Part shown: in pieces, positions 26,936-39,494 of the stretch | Layout: each line of letters begins with the position of its first letter | Numbering within the stretch: position 1 is the first letter of the stretch | Source of the DNA: Acanthosoma haemorrhoidale | Taxonomy: Eukaryota; Arthropoda; Insecta; Hemiptera; Acanthosomatidae | Direction: 5' to 3' | Length of the DNA stretch: 64,000 bases | NCBI GenBank assembly: GCA_930367205.1 | Contig: OV884014.1 | Coordinates: 120,287,768 to 120,351,767 of the forward strand | Notes under the pieces: model-generated | The model's database searches: none | Told to the model about the DNA's origin: nothing | Seen by the model: only the letters and a program-made list of their open reading frames with translations | Program-made: the position numbers and the translations under genes

Positions 26936-29900
26936 CATAGATGTACGTAATAAAAAAAACTAAATAATGCTACCATAACTGGTTGCCCAGTAATTAGCAA
27001 TAAACATAATTTTACATCTATCCAGCTCCTTGATCTGTCACATTGCCGAAGCTTAGGGGATGGAAATATCTTCAAATCACTCTACCTCCGAAACCGCTTG
27101 AAACATTTATGTCAAACGTTGTGGGATTGTTGATAATATATAGATGTAAAAAATAAAAGAAACCACAAAATGCTGCCTTTACTGGTTCCAGAGAAATTAG
27201 TGATAATGTATAATTCTAAATCTTTCAAGTTTCTTCAACAGCCAAATCCACCGAGCTAAGCAAAGTCGAATATGTTCACATCGCCCTACCTCCGAAACCA
27301 CTATCATCAATTTGATCAAACTTTGTGGGTTTGTTGACAATATATAGAGGAACGTAAGCAAAGAATCCGCATAATGCTCCCTTAACTTGTTGGAGAGTTA
27401 TTAGCGATAAGAATAATTCTACATCTATCCAATTTCCTCAAACGCCAAATCGACCGAGCTTAGCAAAAGTGAATATGTTCACATCGGCCTAGCTCCAAAA
27501 CCACTATCATCAATTGAATCAAACTTTGTGGGTTTGTTGGCAATATATAGATGTACGTAATAAAAAAAACTAAATAATGCTACTATAGCTGGTTGCCGAG
27601 TTATTAGCGATAAAAATAATTCTACATCTTTCCAATTTCGGCAGCAGCCGAAATGACCGCGCTAAGCGAAGGTGAATATGTTCACATCGCCCTTCCTAAA
27701 AAACTACCACCATCAATTTAATCAAACTTTTTGGGATTGTTGAAAATATATATATGTACCTAATAAAAAAAAACACATAATGCTACCATAACTGGTTGCT
27801 GAGTTATTAGCGATAAGAATAATTCTACATCTATCCAATTTCCTCAAACGCCAAATCGACCGAACTAAGCAAAGTGGAATATGTTCACATCGCCCAATCT
27901 CAAAAACTACTAGCATCAATTCAATGAAACTTTGTGGGATTGTTGACAATATATAGATGTACGTAATAAAAAAAATTAAATAATCCTACTATAGCTGGTT
28001 GCCAAGTTATTAGCGATAAAAATAATTCTACATCTTTCTGATTTCGGCAGCAGCCAAAATGACCACGCTAAGCGAAGGTGAATATGTTCACATCGCCCTT
28101 CCTAAAAAACTACCACCATCAATTTAATCAAACTTTGTGGGATTGTTGAAAATATATTTATGTACCTAATAAAAAAAACACATAATGCTACCATAACTGG
28201 TTGCTGAGTTATTAGCGATAAAAAAAATTCTACATCTTTCCAATTACGGCAGCAGCCGAAATGACCGCGCTAAGCGAAGGGGAATATGTTAACATCGCCC
28301 TTCCTCTAAAACTACTAGCATCAATGAAATTAAACTTTGTGGGTTTGTTGACAATATATAGAGGAACGTAATAAAAGAAACTACATAATGCTCCCATAAC
28401 TTGTTGCAGAGTTATTAAAACTAAGAATAATTCTACATCTATCCAGCTACTTGATCTGTCACATTGCCAAAGCTTAGGGGATGGAAATATCTTCAAATCA
28501 CTCTACCTCCAAAACCGCTTGAAACATTTATGTCAAACATTGTGGGATTGTTGATAATATATAGATGTAAAAAATAAAAGAAACCACAAAATGCTGCCTT
28601 TACTGGTTCCAGAGAAATTAGCAATAATGTATAATTCTAAATCTTTCAAGTTTCTTCAACAGCCGAATCCACCGAGCTAAGCAAAGGGAAATATCGTCAA
28701 ATCAGTCTACCTCCGAAACCACCATCATCAATTTAATCAAACTTTGTGGGATTGGTAAGAATATATAGATGTACGTAATAAAAAAAACCACATAATGCTA
28801 TTATAACTAGTTGCTGAGTTATTAGCGATAAAGGTAATTCTACATCTTTCCAATTTCGGCCATAGCCGAAATGAGCGCGCTAAGCGAAGGGGAATATGTT
28901 CACATCGCCATTCCTCAAAAACTACTAGCATCAATGAATTTTAACTTTGTGGGTTTGTTGACAATACATAGAGGAACGTAAGCAAAGAAACCACATAATG
29001 CTACCATAATTAGTTGCCGAGTTATTAGCGATAATGCATAATTCTAAATCTTTCAAGTTTCTTCAACAGCCGAATCCACCGAACTAAGCAAAGTGGAATA
29101 TGTTCACATCGCCCAATCTCAAAAAATACTAGCATCAATTCAATGAAACGTTGTGGGATTGTTGACAATATATAGATGTACGTAATAAAAAAAATTAAAT
29201 AATGCTACTATAGCTGGTTGCCGAGTTATTAGCGATAAAAATAATTCTACATCTTTCCAATTTCGGCCGCAGCCAATATGACCGCGCTAAGCGAAGGTGA
29301 ATATGTTCACATCGCCCTTCCTAAAAAACTACCACCATCAATTTAATCAAACTTTGTGGGATTGTTGACAATATATAAATGTACCTAATAAAAAAAAACA
29401 CATAATGCTACCATAACTGGTTGCTGAGTTATTAGCGATGAAAAAATTCTACATCTCTCCAATTATGGCAGCAGCCGAAATGACCGCGCTAAGCGAAGGG
29501 GAATATGTTAACATCGCCCTTCCTCAAAAACTACTAGCATCAATGCAATTAAACTTTGTGGGTTTGTCGAAATATATAGAGGAACGTAAGCAAAGAAACT
29601 ACATAATGCTCCCATAACTTGTTGCAGAGTTATTAGCACTAAGAATAATTTTGACAATACATAGATGTACGTAATAAAAAAAACTAAATAATGCTACCAT
29701 AACTGGTTGCCCAGTAATTAGCAATAAACATAATTCTACATCTATCCAATTTCCTCAAACGCCAAATCGACCGAGCTTAGCAAAAGTGAATATGTTCACA
29801 TCGGCCTTGCTCCAAAACCACTATCATCAATTGAATCAAACTTTGTGGGTTTATAAACCATATATAGATGTACGTAATAAAAAAAACCACATAATGCTAC

Positions 29901-30062
29901 CATAATTAGTTTCCGAGTTATTAGCGATAATGCATAATTCTAAATCTTTCAAGTTTCTTCAACAGCCGAATCCACCGAACTAAGCAAAGTGGAATATGTT
30001 CACATCGCCCAATCTCAAAAACTACTAGCATCAATTCAATGAAACTTTGTGGGATTGTTGAC
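26936..30062 (+). repeat. Second copy of the 3,132-bp satellite duplication unit
   Basis: Tandem partner of 23811-26935. Differences seen are few: TTTGTCGACAATATA versus TTTGTCGAAATATA (near 26434/29566, a 2-bp loss), TATAAACAATATA versus TATAAACCATATA near 29856, and a changed base near 28040. Identity stops near 30060, where the first copy reads GACAATACATAG and this one GACAATATATAG followed by a D-type tail. Confidence 0.82.
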
Positions 30063-33000
30063 AATATATAGATGTACGTAATAAAAAAAATTAAATAATC
30101 CTACTATAGCTGGTTGCCGAGTTATTAGCGATAAAAAAAATTCTACATCTTTCCAATTACGGCAGCAGCCGAAATGACCGTGCTAAGCGAAGGGGAATAT
30201 GTTAACATCGCCCTTCCTCAAAAACTACTAGCATCAATGAAATGAAACTTTGTGGGTTTGTTGACAATATATAGAGGAACGTAAGCAAAGAAACTACATA
30301 ATGCTCCCATAACTTGTTGCAGAGTTATTAGCACTAAGAATAATTTTGACAATACATAGATGTACGTAATAAAAAAAACTAAATAATGCTACCATAACTG
30401 GTTGCCCAGTAATTAGCAATAAACATAATTCTACATCTATCCAATTTCCTCAAACGCCAAATCGACCGAGCTTAGCAAAAGTGAATATGTTCACATCGGC
30501 CTAGCTCCAAAACTACTAGCATCAATTCAATGAAACTTTGTGGGATTGTTGACAATATGTAGATGTACGTAATAAAAAAAATTAAAGGATGCTACTATAG
30601 CTGGTTGCCGAGTTATTAGCGATAATGTATAATTCCAAATCTTTCAAGTTTCTTCAACAGCCAAATCCCCCGAGCTAAGATAAGTCGAATATGTTCACAT
30701 CGCCCTACCTCCGAAACCACTATCATCAATTTGACCAAACTTTGTGGGTTTGTTGACAATATATAGAGGAACGTAAGCAAAGAATCCACATAATGCTCCC
30801 TTAACTTGTTGGAGAGTTATTAGTGATAAGAATAATTCTACATCTATCCAATTTCCTCAAACGCCAAATTGACCGAGCTTAGCAAAAGTGAATATGTTCA
30901 CATCGGCCTTGCTCCAAAACCACTATCATCAATTGAATCAAACTTTGTGGGTTTGTAAACAATATATAGATGTACGTAATAAAAAAAAACACATAATGCT
31001 ACCATAATTAGTTGCCGAGTTATTAGCGATAATGCATAATTCTAAATCTTTCAAGTTTCCTCAACAGCCGAATCCACCGAACTAAGCAAAGTGGAATATG
31101 TTCACATCGCCCAATCTCAAAAACTACTAGCATCAATTCAATGAAACTTTGTGGGATTGTTGACAATATATAGATGTACCTAATAAAAAAAAACACATAA
31201 TGCTACCATAACTGGTTGTTGAGTTATTAGCAATAAAAAAAATTCTACATCTTTCCAATTACGGCAGCAGCCGAAATGACCGTGCTAAGCGAAGGGGAAT
31301 ATGTTAACATCGCCCTTCCTCAAAAACTACTAGCATCAATGAAATTAAACTTTGTGGGTTTGTTGACAATATATAGAGGAACGTAAGCAAAGAAACTACA
31401 TAATGCTCCCATAACTTGTTGCAGAGTTATTAGCACTAAGAATAATTCTACATCTATCCAATTTCCTCAAACGCCAAATCGACCGAACTAAGCAAAGTGG
31501 AATATGTTCACATCGACCAATCTCAAAAACTACTAGCATCAATTCAATGAAACTTTGTGGGATTGTTGACAATATGTAGATGTACGTAATAAAAAAAATT
31601 AAAGGATGCTACTATAGCTGGTTGCTGAGTTATTAGCGATAATGTATAATTCCAAATCTTTTAAGTTTCTTCAACAGCCAAATCCCCCGAGCTAAGATAA
31701 GTCGAATATGTTCACATCGCCCTACCTCCGAAACCACTATCATCAATTTGATCAAACTTTGTGGGTTTGTTGACAATATATAGAGGAACGTAAGCAAAGA
31801 ATCCACATAATGCTCCCTTAACTTGTTGGAGAGTTATTAGTAATAAGAATAATTCTACATCTATCCAATTTCCTCAAACGCCAAATCGACCGAGCTTCGC
31901 AAAAGTGAATATGTTCACATCGGCCTAGCTCCAAAACCACTATCATCAATTGAATCAAACTTTGTGGGTTTGTAAACAATATATAGATGTACGTAATAAA
32001 AAAAACCACATAATGCTACTATAATTAGTTGCCGAGTTATTAGTGATAATGCATAATTCTAAATCTTTCAAGTTTCTTCAACAGCCGAATCCACCGAACT
32101 AAGCAAAGTGGAATATGTTCACATCGCCCAATCTCAAAAACTACTAGCATCAATTCAATGAAACTTTGTGGGATTGTTGACAATATATAGATGTACGTAT
32201 TAAAAAAAATTAAATAATCCTACTATAGCTGGTTGCTGAGTTATTAGCGATAAAAATAATTCTACATCTTTCCAATTTCGGCAGCAGCCGAAATGACCGC
32301 GCTAAGCGAAGGTGAATATGTTTACATCGCCCTTCCTAAAAAACTACCTCCATCAATTTAATCAAACTTTGTGGGATTGTTGACAATATATAGATGTACC
32401 TAATAAAAAAAAACACATAATGCTACCATAACTGGTTGCTGAGTTATTAGCGATAAAAAAAATTCTACATCTTTCCAATTTCCTCAAACGCCAAATTGAC
32501 CGAGCTTAGCAAAAGTGAATATGTTCACATCGGCCTTGCTCCAAAACCGCTATCATCAATTGAATCAAACTTTGTGGGTTTGTAAACAATATATAGATGT
32601 ACGTAATAAAAAAAAACACATAATGCTACCATAATTAGTTGCCGAGTTATTAGCGATAATGCATAATTCTAAATCTTTCAAGTTTCTTTAACAGCCAAAT
32701 CCACCGAGCTAAGCAAAGTCGAATATGTTCACATCGCCCAATCTCAAAAACTACTAGCATCAATTCAATGAAACTTTGTGGGATTGTTGACAATATATAG
32801 ATGTACCTAATAAAAAAAAACACATAATGCTACCATAACTGGTTGTTGAGTTATTAGCGATAAAAAAATTCTACATCTCTCCAATGACGGCAGCAGCCGA
32901 AATGACCGCGCTAAGCGAAGGGGAATATGTTAACATCGCCCTTCCTCAAAAACTACTAGCATCTATGAAATTAAACTTTGTGGGTTTGTTGACAATATAT

Positions 33001-36000
33001 AGAGGAACGTAAGCAAAGAAACTACATAATGCTCCCATAACTTGTTGCAGAGTTATTAGCACTAAGAATAATTCTACATCTATCCAATTTCCTCAAACGC
33101 CAAATCGACCGAACTAAGCAAAGTGGAATATGTTCACATCGACCAATCTCAAAAACTACTAGCATCAATTCCATGAAACTTTGTGGGATTGTTGACAATA
33201 TGTAGATGTACGTAATAAAAAAAATTAAAGAATGCTACTATAGCTGGTTGCCGAGTTATTAGCGATAATGTATAATTCTAAATCTTTCATGTTTCTTTAA
33301 CAGCCAAATCCACCGAGCTAAGATAAGTTGAATATGTTCACATCGCCCTACCTCCGAAACCACTATCATCAATTTGATCAAACTTTGTGGGTTTGTTGAC
33401 AATATATAGAGGAACGTAAGCAAAGAATCCACATAATGCTCCCTTAACTTGTTGGAGAGTTATTAGTAATAAGAATAATTCTACATCTATCCAATTTCCT
33501 CAAACGCCAAATTGACCAAGCTTAGCAAAAGTGAATATGTTCACATCGGCCTTGCTCCAAAACCACTATCATCAATTGAATCAAACTTTGTGGGTTTGTA
33601 AACAATATATAGATGTACGTAATAAAAAAATACACATAATGCTACCATAATTAGTTGCCGAGTTATTAGCGATAATGCATAATTCTAAATCTTTCAAGTT
33701 TCTTCAACAGCCGAATCCACCGAACTAAGCAAAGTGGAATATGTTCACATCGCCCAATCTCAAAAACTACTAGCATCAATTCAATGAAACTTTGTGGGAT
33801 TGTTGACAATATATAGATGTACGTAATAAAAAAAATTATATAATCCTACTATAGCTGGTAAAAACTGCTAGCATCAATTCGATGAAACTTTGTGGGTTTG
33901 TTGACAATATATAGAGGAACGTAAGCAAAGAAACTACATAATGCTCCCATAACTTGTTGCAGAGTTATTAGCACTAAGAATAATTCTACATCTATCCAAT
34001 TTCCTCAAACGCCAAATCGACCGAACTAAGCAAAGTGGAATATGTTCACATCGAACAATCTCAAAAACTACTAGCATCAATTCAATGAAACTTTGTGGGA
34101 TTGTTGACAATATGTAGATGTACGTAATAAAAAAAATTAAAGGATGCTACTATAGCTGGTTGCTGAGTTATTAGCGATAATGTATAATTCCAAATCTTTC
34201 AAGTTTCTTCAACAGCCAAATCCCCCGAGCTAAGATAAGTCGAATATGTTCACATCGCCCTACCTCCGAAACCACTATCATCAATTTGATCAAACTTTGT
34301 GGGTTTGTTGACAATATATAGAGGAACGTAAGCAAAGAATCCACATAATGCTCCCTTAACTTGTTGGAGAGTTATTAGTGATAAGAATAATTCTACATCT
34401 ATCCAATTTCCTCAACAGCCGAATCCACCGAACTAAGCAAAGTGGAATATGTTCACATCGCCCAATCTCAAAAACTACTAGCATCAATTCAATGAAACTT
34501 TGTGGGATTGTTGACAATATATAGATGTACGTAATAAAAAAAATTAAATAATCCTACTATAGCTGGTTGCCGAGTTATTAGCGATAAAAATAATTCTACA
34601 TCTTTCCAATTTCGGCAGCAGCCGAAATGACCGCGCTAAGCGAAGGTGAATATGTTCACATCGCCCTTCCTAAAAAACTACCTCCATCAATTTAATCAAA
34701 CTTTGTGGGATTGTTGACAATATATAGATGTACCTAATAAAAAAGAACACATAATGCTACCATAACTGGTTGCTGAGTTAATAGCGATAAAAAAAATTCT
34801 ACATCTTTCCAATTACGGCAGCAGCCGAAATGACCGTGCTAAGCGAAGGGGAATATGTTAACATCGCCCTTCCTCAAAAACTACTAGCATCAATGAAATT
34901 AAACTTTGTGGGTTTGTTGACAATATATAGAGGAACGTAAGCAAAGAAACTACATAATGCTCCCATAACTTGTTGCAGAGTTATTAGCACTAAGAATAAT
35001 TTTGACAATACATAGATGTACGTAATAAAAAAAACTAAAAAATGCTACCATAACTGGTTGCCCAGTAATTAGCAATAAACATAATTCTACATCTATCCAA
35101 TTTCCTCAAACGCCAAATCGACCGAGCTTAGCAAAAGTGAATATGTTCACATCGGCCTTGCTCCAAAACCACTATCATCAATTGAATCAAACTTTGTGGG
35201 TTTGTAAACAATATATAGATGTACCTAATAAAAAAAAACACATAATGCTACCATAACTGGTTGCTGAGTTATTAGCGATAAAAAAAATTCTACATCTTTC
35301 CAATTACGGCAGCAGCCGAAATGACCGTGCTAAGCGAAGGGGAATATGTTAACATCGCCCTTCCTGAAAAACTACTAGCATCAATGAAATTAAACTTTGT
35401 GGGTTTGTTGACAATATATAGAGGAACGTAAGCAAAGAAACTACATAATGCTCCCATAACTTGTTGCAGAGTTATTAGCACTAAGAATAATTCTACATCT
35501 ATCCAATTTCCTCAAACGCCAAATCGACCGAACTAAGCAAAGTGGAATATGTTCACATCGACCAATCTCAAAAACTACTAGCATCAATTCAATGAAACTT
35601 TGTGGGATTGTTGACAATATGTAGATGTACGTAATAAAAAAAATTAAAGAATGCTACTATAGCTGGTTGCCGAGTTATTAGCGATAATGTATAATTCCAA
35701 ATCTTTCATGTTTCTTTAACAGCCAAATCCACCGAGCTAAGATAAGTCGAATATGTTCACATCGCCCTACCTCCGAAACCACTATCATCAATTTGATCAA
35801 ACTTTGTGGGTTTGTTGACAATATATAGAGGAACGTAAGCAAAGAATCCACATAATGCTCCCTTAACTTGTTGGAGAGTTATTAGTGATAAGAATAATTC
35901 TACATCTATCCAATTTCCTCAAACGCCAAATCGACCGAGCTTAGCAAAAGTGAATATGTTCACATCGGCCTTGCTCCAAAACCACTATCATCAATTGAAT

Positions 36001-38956
36001 CAAACTTTGTGGGTTTGTAAACAATATATAGATGTACGTAATAAAAAAAACCACATAATGCTACCATAATTAGTTGCCGAGTTATTAGCGATAATGCATA
36101 ATTCTAAATCTTTCAAGTTTCTTCAACAGCCGAATCCACCGAACTAAGCAAAGTGGAATATGTTCACATCGCCCAATCTCAAAAACTACTAGCATCAATT
36201 CAATGAAACTTTGTGGGATTGTTGACAATATATAGATGTACGTAATAAAAAAAATTAAATAATCCTACTATAGCTGGTTGCCGAGTTATTAGCGATAAAA
36301 AAAATTCTACATCTTTCTAATTACGGCAGCAGCCGAAATGACCGTGCTAAGCGAAGGGGAATATGTTAACATCGCCCTTCCTCAAAAACTACTAGCATCA
36401 ATGAAATTAAACTTTGTGGGTTTGTTGACAGTATATAGAGGAACGTAAGCAAAGAAACTACATAATGCTCCCATAACTTGTTGCAGAGTTATTAGCACTA
36501 AGAATAATTCTACATCTATCCAATTTCCTCAAACGCCAAATCGACAGAACTAAGCAAAGTGGAATATGTTCACATCGACCAATCTCAAAAACTACTAGCA
36601 TCAATTCAATGAAACTTTGTGGGATTGTTGACAATATGTTGATGTACGTAATAAAAAAAATTAAAGGATGCTACTATAGCTGGTTGCTGAGTTATTAGCG
36701 ATAATGTATAATTCCAAATCTTTCAAGTTTCTTCAACAGCCAAATCCCCCGAGCTAAGATAAGTCGAATATGTTCACATCGCCCTACCTCCGAAACCACT
36801 ATCATCAATTTGATCAAACTTTGTGGGTTTGTTGACAATATATAGAGGAACGTAAGCAAAGAATCCACATAATGCTCCCTTAACTTGTTGGAGAGTTATT
36901 AGTGATAAGAATAATTCTACATCTATCCAATTTCCTCAACAGCCGAATCCACCGAACTAAGCAAAGTGGAATATGTTCACATCGCCCAATCTCAAAAACT
37001 ACTAGCATCAATTCAATGAAACTTTGTGGGATTGTTGACAATATATAGATGTACGTAATAAAAAAAATTAAATAATCCTACTATAGCTGGTTGCCGAGTT
37101 ATTAGCGATAAAAATAATTCTACATATTTCCAATTTCGGCAGCAGCCGAAATGACCGCGCTAAGCGAAGGTGAATATGTTCACATCGCCCTTCCTAAAAA
37201 ACTACCTCCATCAATTTAATCAAACTTTGTGGGATTGTTGACAATATATAGATGTACCTAATAAAAAAAAACACATAATGCTACCATAACTGGTTGCTGA
37301 GTTATTAGCGATAAAAAAAATTCTACATCTTTCCAATTACGGCAGCAGCCGAAATGACCGTGCTAAGCGAAGGGGAATATGTTAACATCGCCCTTCCTCA
37401 AAAACTACTAGCATCAATGAAATTAAACTTTGTGGGTTTGTTGACAATATATAGAGGAACGTAAGCAAAGAAACTACATAATGCTCCCATAACTTGTTGC
37501 AGAGTTATTAGCACTAAGAATAATTTTGACAATACATAGATGTACGTAATAAAAAAAACTAAAAAATGCTACTATAACTGGTTGCCCAGTAATTAGCAAT
37601 AAACATAATTCTACATCTATCCAATTTCCTCAAACGCCAAATCGACCGAGCTTAGCAAAAGTGAATATGTTCACATCGGCCTTGCTCCAAAACCACTATC
37701 ATCAATTGAATCAAACTTTGTGGGTTTGTAAACAATATATAGATGTACGTAATAAAAAAAACCACATAATGCTACCATAATTAGTTGCCGAGTTATTTGC
37801 GATAATGCATAATTCTAAATCTTTCAAGTTTCTTCAACAGCCGAATCCACCGAACTAAGCAAAGTGGAATATGTTCACATCGCCCAATCTCAAAAACTAC
37901 TAGCATCAATTCAATGAAACTTTGTGGGATTGTTGACAATATATAGATGTACGTAATAAAAAAAATTAAATAATCCTACTATAGCTGGTTGCCGAGTTAT
38001 TAGCGATAAAAAAAATTCTACATCTTTCTAATTACGGCAGCAGCCGAAATGACCGTGCTAAGCGAAGGGGAATATGTTAACATCGCCCTTCCTCAAAAAC
38101 TACTAGCATCAATGAAATTAAACTTTGTGGGTTTGTAGACAGTATATAGAGGAACGTAAGCAAAGAAACTACATAATGCTCCCATAACTTGTTGCAGAGT
38201 TATTAGCACTAAGAATAATTCTACATCTATCCAATTTCCTCAAACGCCAAATCGACAGAACTAAGCAAAGTGGAATATGTTCACATCGACCAATCTCAAA
38301 AACTACTAGCATCAATTCAATGAAACTTTGTGGGATTGTTGACAATATGTTGATGTACGTAATAAAAAAAATTAAAGGATGCTACTATAGCTGGTTGCTG
38401 AGTTATTAGCGATAATGTATAATTCCAAATCTTTCAAGTTTCTTCAACAGCCAAATCCCCCGAGCTAAGATAAGTCGAATATGTTCACATCGCCTTACCT
38501 CCGAAACCACTATCATCAATTTGATCAAACTTTGTGGGTTTGTTGACAATATATTGAGGAACGTAAGCAAAGAATCCACATAATGCTCCCTTAACTTGTT
38601 GGAGAGTTATTAGTGATAAGAATAATTCTACATCTATCCAATTTCCTCAACAGCCGAATCCACCGAACTAAGCAAAGTGGAATATGTTCACATCGCCCAA
38701 TCTCAAAAACTACTAGCATCAATTCAATGAAACTTTGTGGGATTGTTGACAATATATAGATGTACGTAATAAAAAAAATTAAATAATCCTACTATAGCTG
38801 GTTGCCGAGTTATTAGCGATAAAAATAATTCTACATCTTTCCAATTTCGGCAGCAGCCGAAATGACCGCGCTAAGCGAAGGTGAATATGTTCACATCGCC
38901 CTTCCTAAAAAACTACCTCCATCAATTTAATCAAACTTTGTGGGATTGTTGACAAT
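30063..38956 (+). repeat. Satellite array lacking A and full G monomers
   Basis: Continues the ~203-bp satellite with B, C, D, E and F monomers and truncated G junctions at about 30342, 35000 and 37525. Two block copies are visible. About 33900-35220 matches 36424-37744 (displacement 2,524). About 35897-37249 matches 37608-38960 (displacement 1,711), with shared private bases such as CGACAGAAC (36541/38252) and ATATGTTGATG (36636/38347). A unique deletion junction lies at about 33859. No gene is seen. Confidence 0.9.
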
Positions 38957-38960
38957 ATAT
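38957..38960. repeat. 5' target-site duplication ATAT
   Basis: The satellite reads GACAATATATAGATG at this place in uninterrupted copies (for example 37241-37254). Here GACAATATAT is followed by the LTR. ATAT is repeated at the 3' end of the element (45840-45843), as expected for a 4-bp staggered integration. Confidence 0.88.
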
Positions 38961-39178
38961 AGTTATAGTGCACCCGTGCTAACATTCTAAGAACTATGAA
39001 TCACCCCTTTGCTGAATCTTATTTAAACCCCGTGAGAATCAGAGAAGGAGGTCAGTCTATTGTATCTCATTAGCCCGTCACTATGCTAGATTAGATCTGT
39101 ATATTACCATGTCATTTATGTTTGTTATTCAAAATAAATCTTTTTAAAAAGTCTTGTGTGCTTTGAAGATATTTAACT
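38961..39178 (+). repeat. 5' long terminal repeat
   Basis: 218 bp, AGTTATAGTGCACC to ATATTTAACT. It acts as promoter and start of the genomic RNA. It differs from the 3' LTR at 39016 (A against C at 45677) and 39115 (T against G at 45776). A polyadenylation signal AATAAA is at 39133-39138. Confidence 0.93.
39020..39057 (+). promoter_or_regulatory. LTR core promoter candidate: TATA-like box and initiator
   Basis: TATTTAAA at 39020-39027 lies about 34 bp upstream of the A in TCAGTC (39052-39057), which matches the arthropod initiator TCAGTY. The pair would place the RNA start near 39054. This is read from sequence only. Confidence 0.55.
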
Positions 39179-39196
39179 GGCGCCCGAACGTGGGAC
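39178..39196 (+). promoter_or_regulatory. Primer binding site, tRNA-Lys type
   Basis: TGGCGCCCGAACGTGGGAC begins at the last base of the 5' LTR. TGGCGCC followed by a CGAAC/GTGGG-like tail resembles the 3' end complement of lysine tRNAs used as primers by gypsy and several retroviruses. The exact tRNA needs checking against the host set. Minus-strand DNA synthesis would start here. Confidence 0.75.
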
Positions 39197-39494
39197 TTGG
39201 GAGGAATTTTGAAGGTATTTAAAGTAACTTTGCGGAGCTTAGAATCGTGTGTAATACCGAAATCAAGCAGCATAACTACTTCTCTCCGTCTTGAGGAAGA
39301 TTGCCACTGCGTATACAAGTATAGCAAGCATTCTCCACGACTACAGAGGTATCTTTCAACTTTCTGAAGATTTTCAAATCTTATCACCCGAGTTTCAAAA
39401 CTATTTGTTGAGACTTCGCAGCACCAAGGAAGAAGATTTTTCCACTGAAGACAACATACTTGATGGTAATTATAAGTAATTATAAGTTTATTGT
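39197..39494 (+). other. Untranslated leader with candidate splice donors
   Basis: About 300 bp between the primer site and the gag ATG. An open frame at 39291-39479 lacks an ATG (it opens with TTG), so I do not call it a gene. Candidate donors for the env subgenomic RNA are AG/GTATCT (GT at 39349), TG/GTAATT (GT at 39466) and AA/GTAATT (GT at 39476). None can be chosen from sequence alone. The leader is also where a packaging signal would be expected. Confidence 0.5.

Noticed and set aside
39291..39479. 62-codon plus-strand frame in the leader
   Set aside because: It begins with TTG, not ATG, and lies in the expected untranslated leader.
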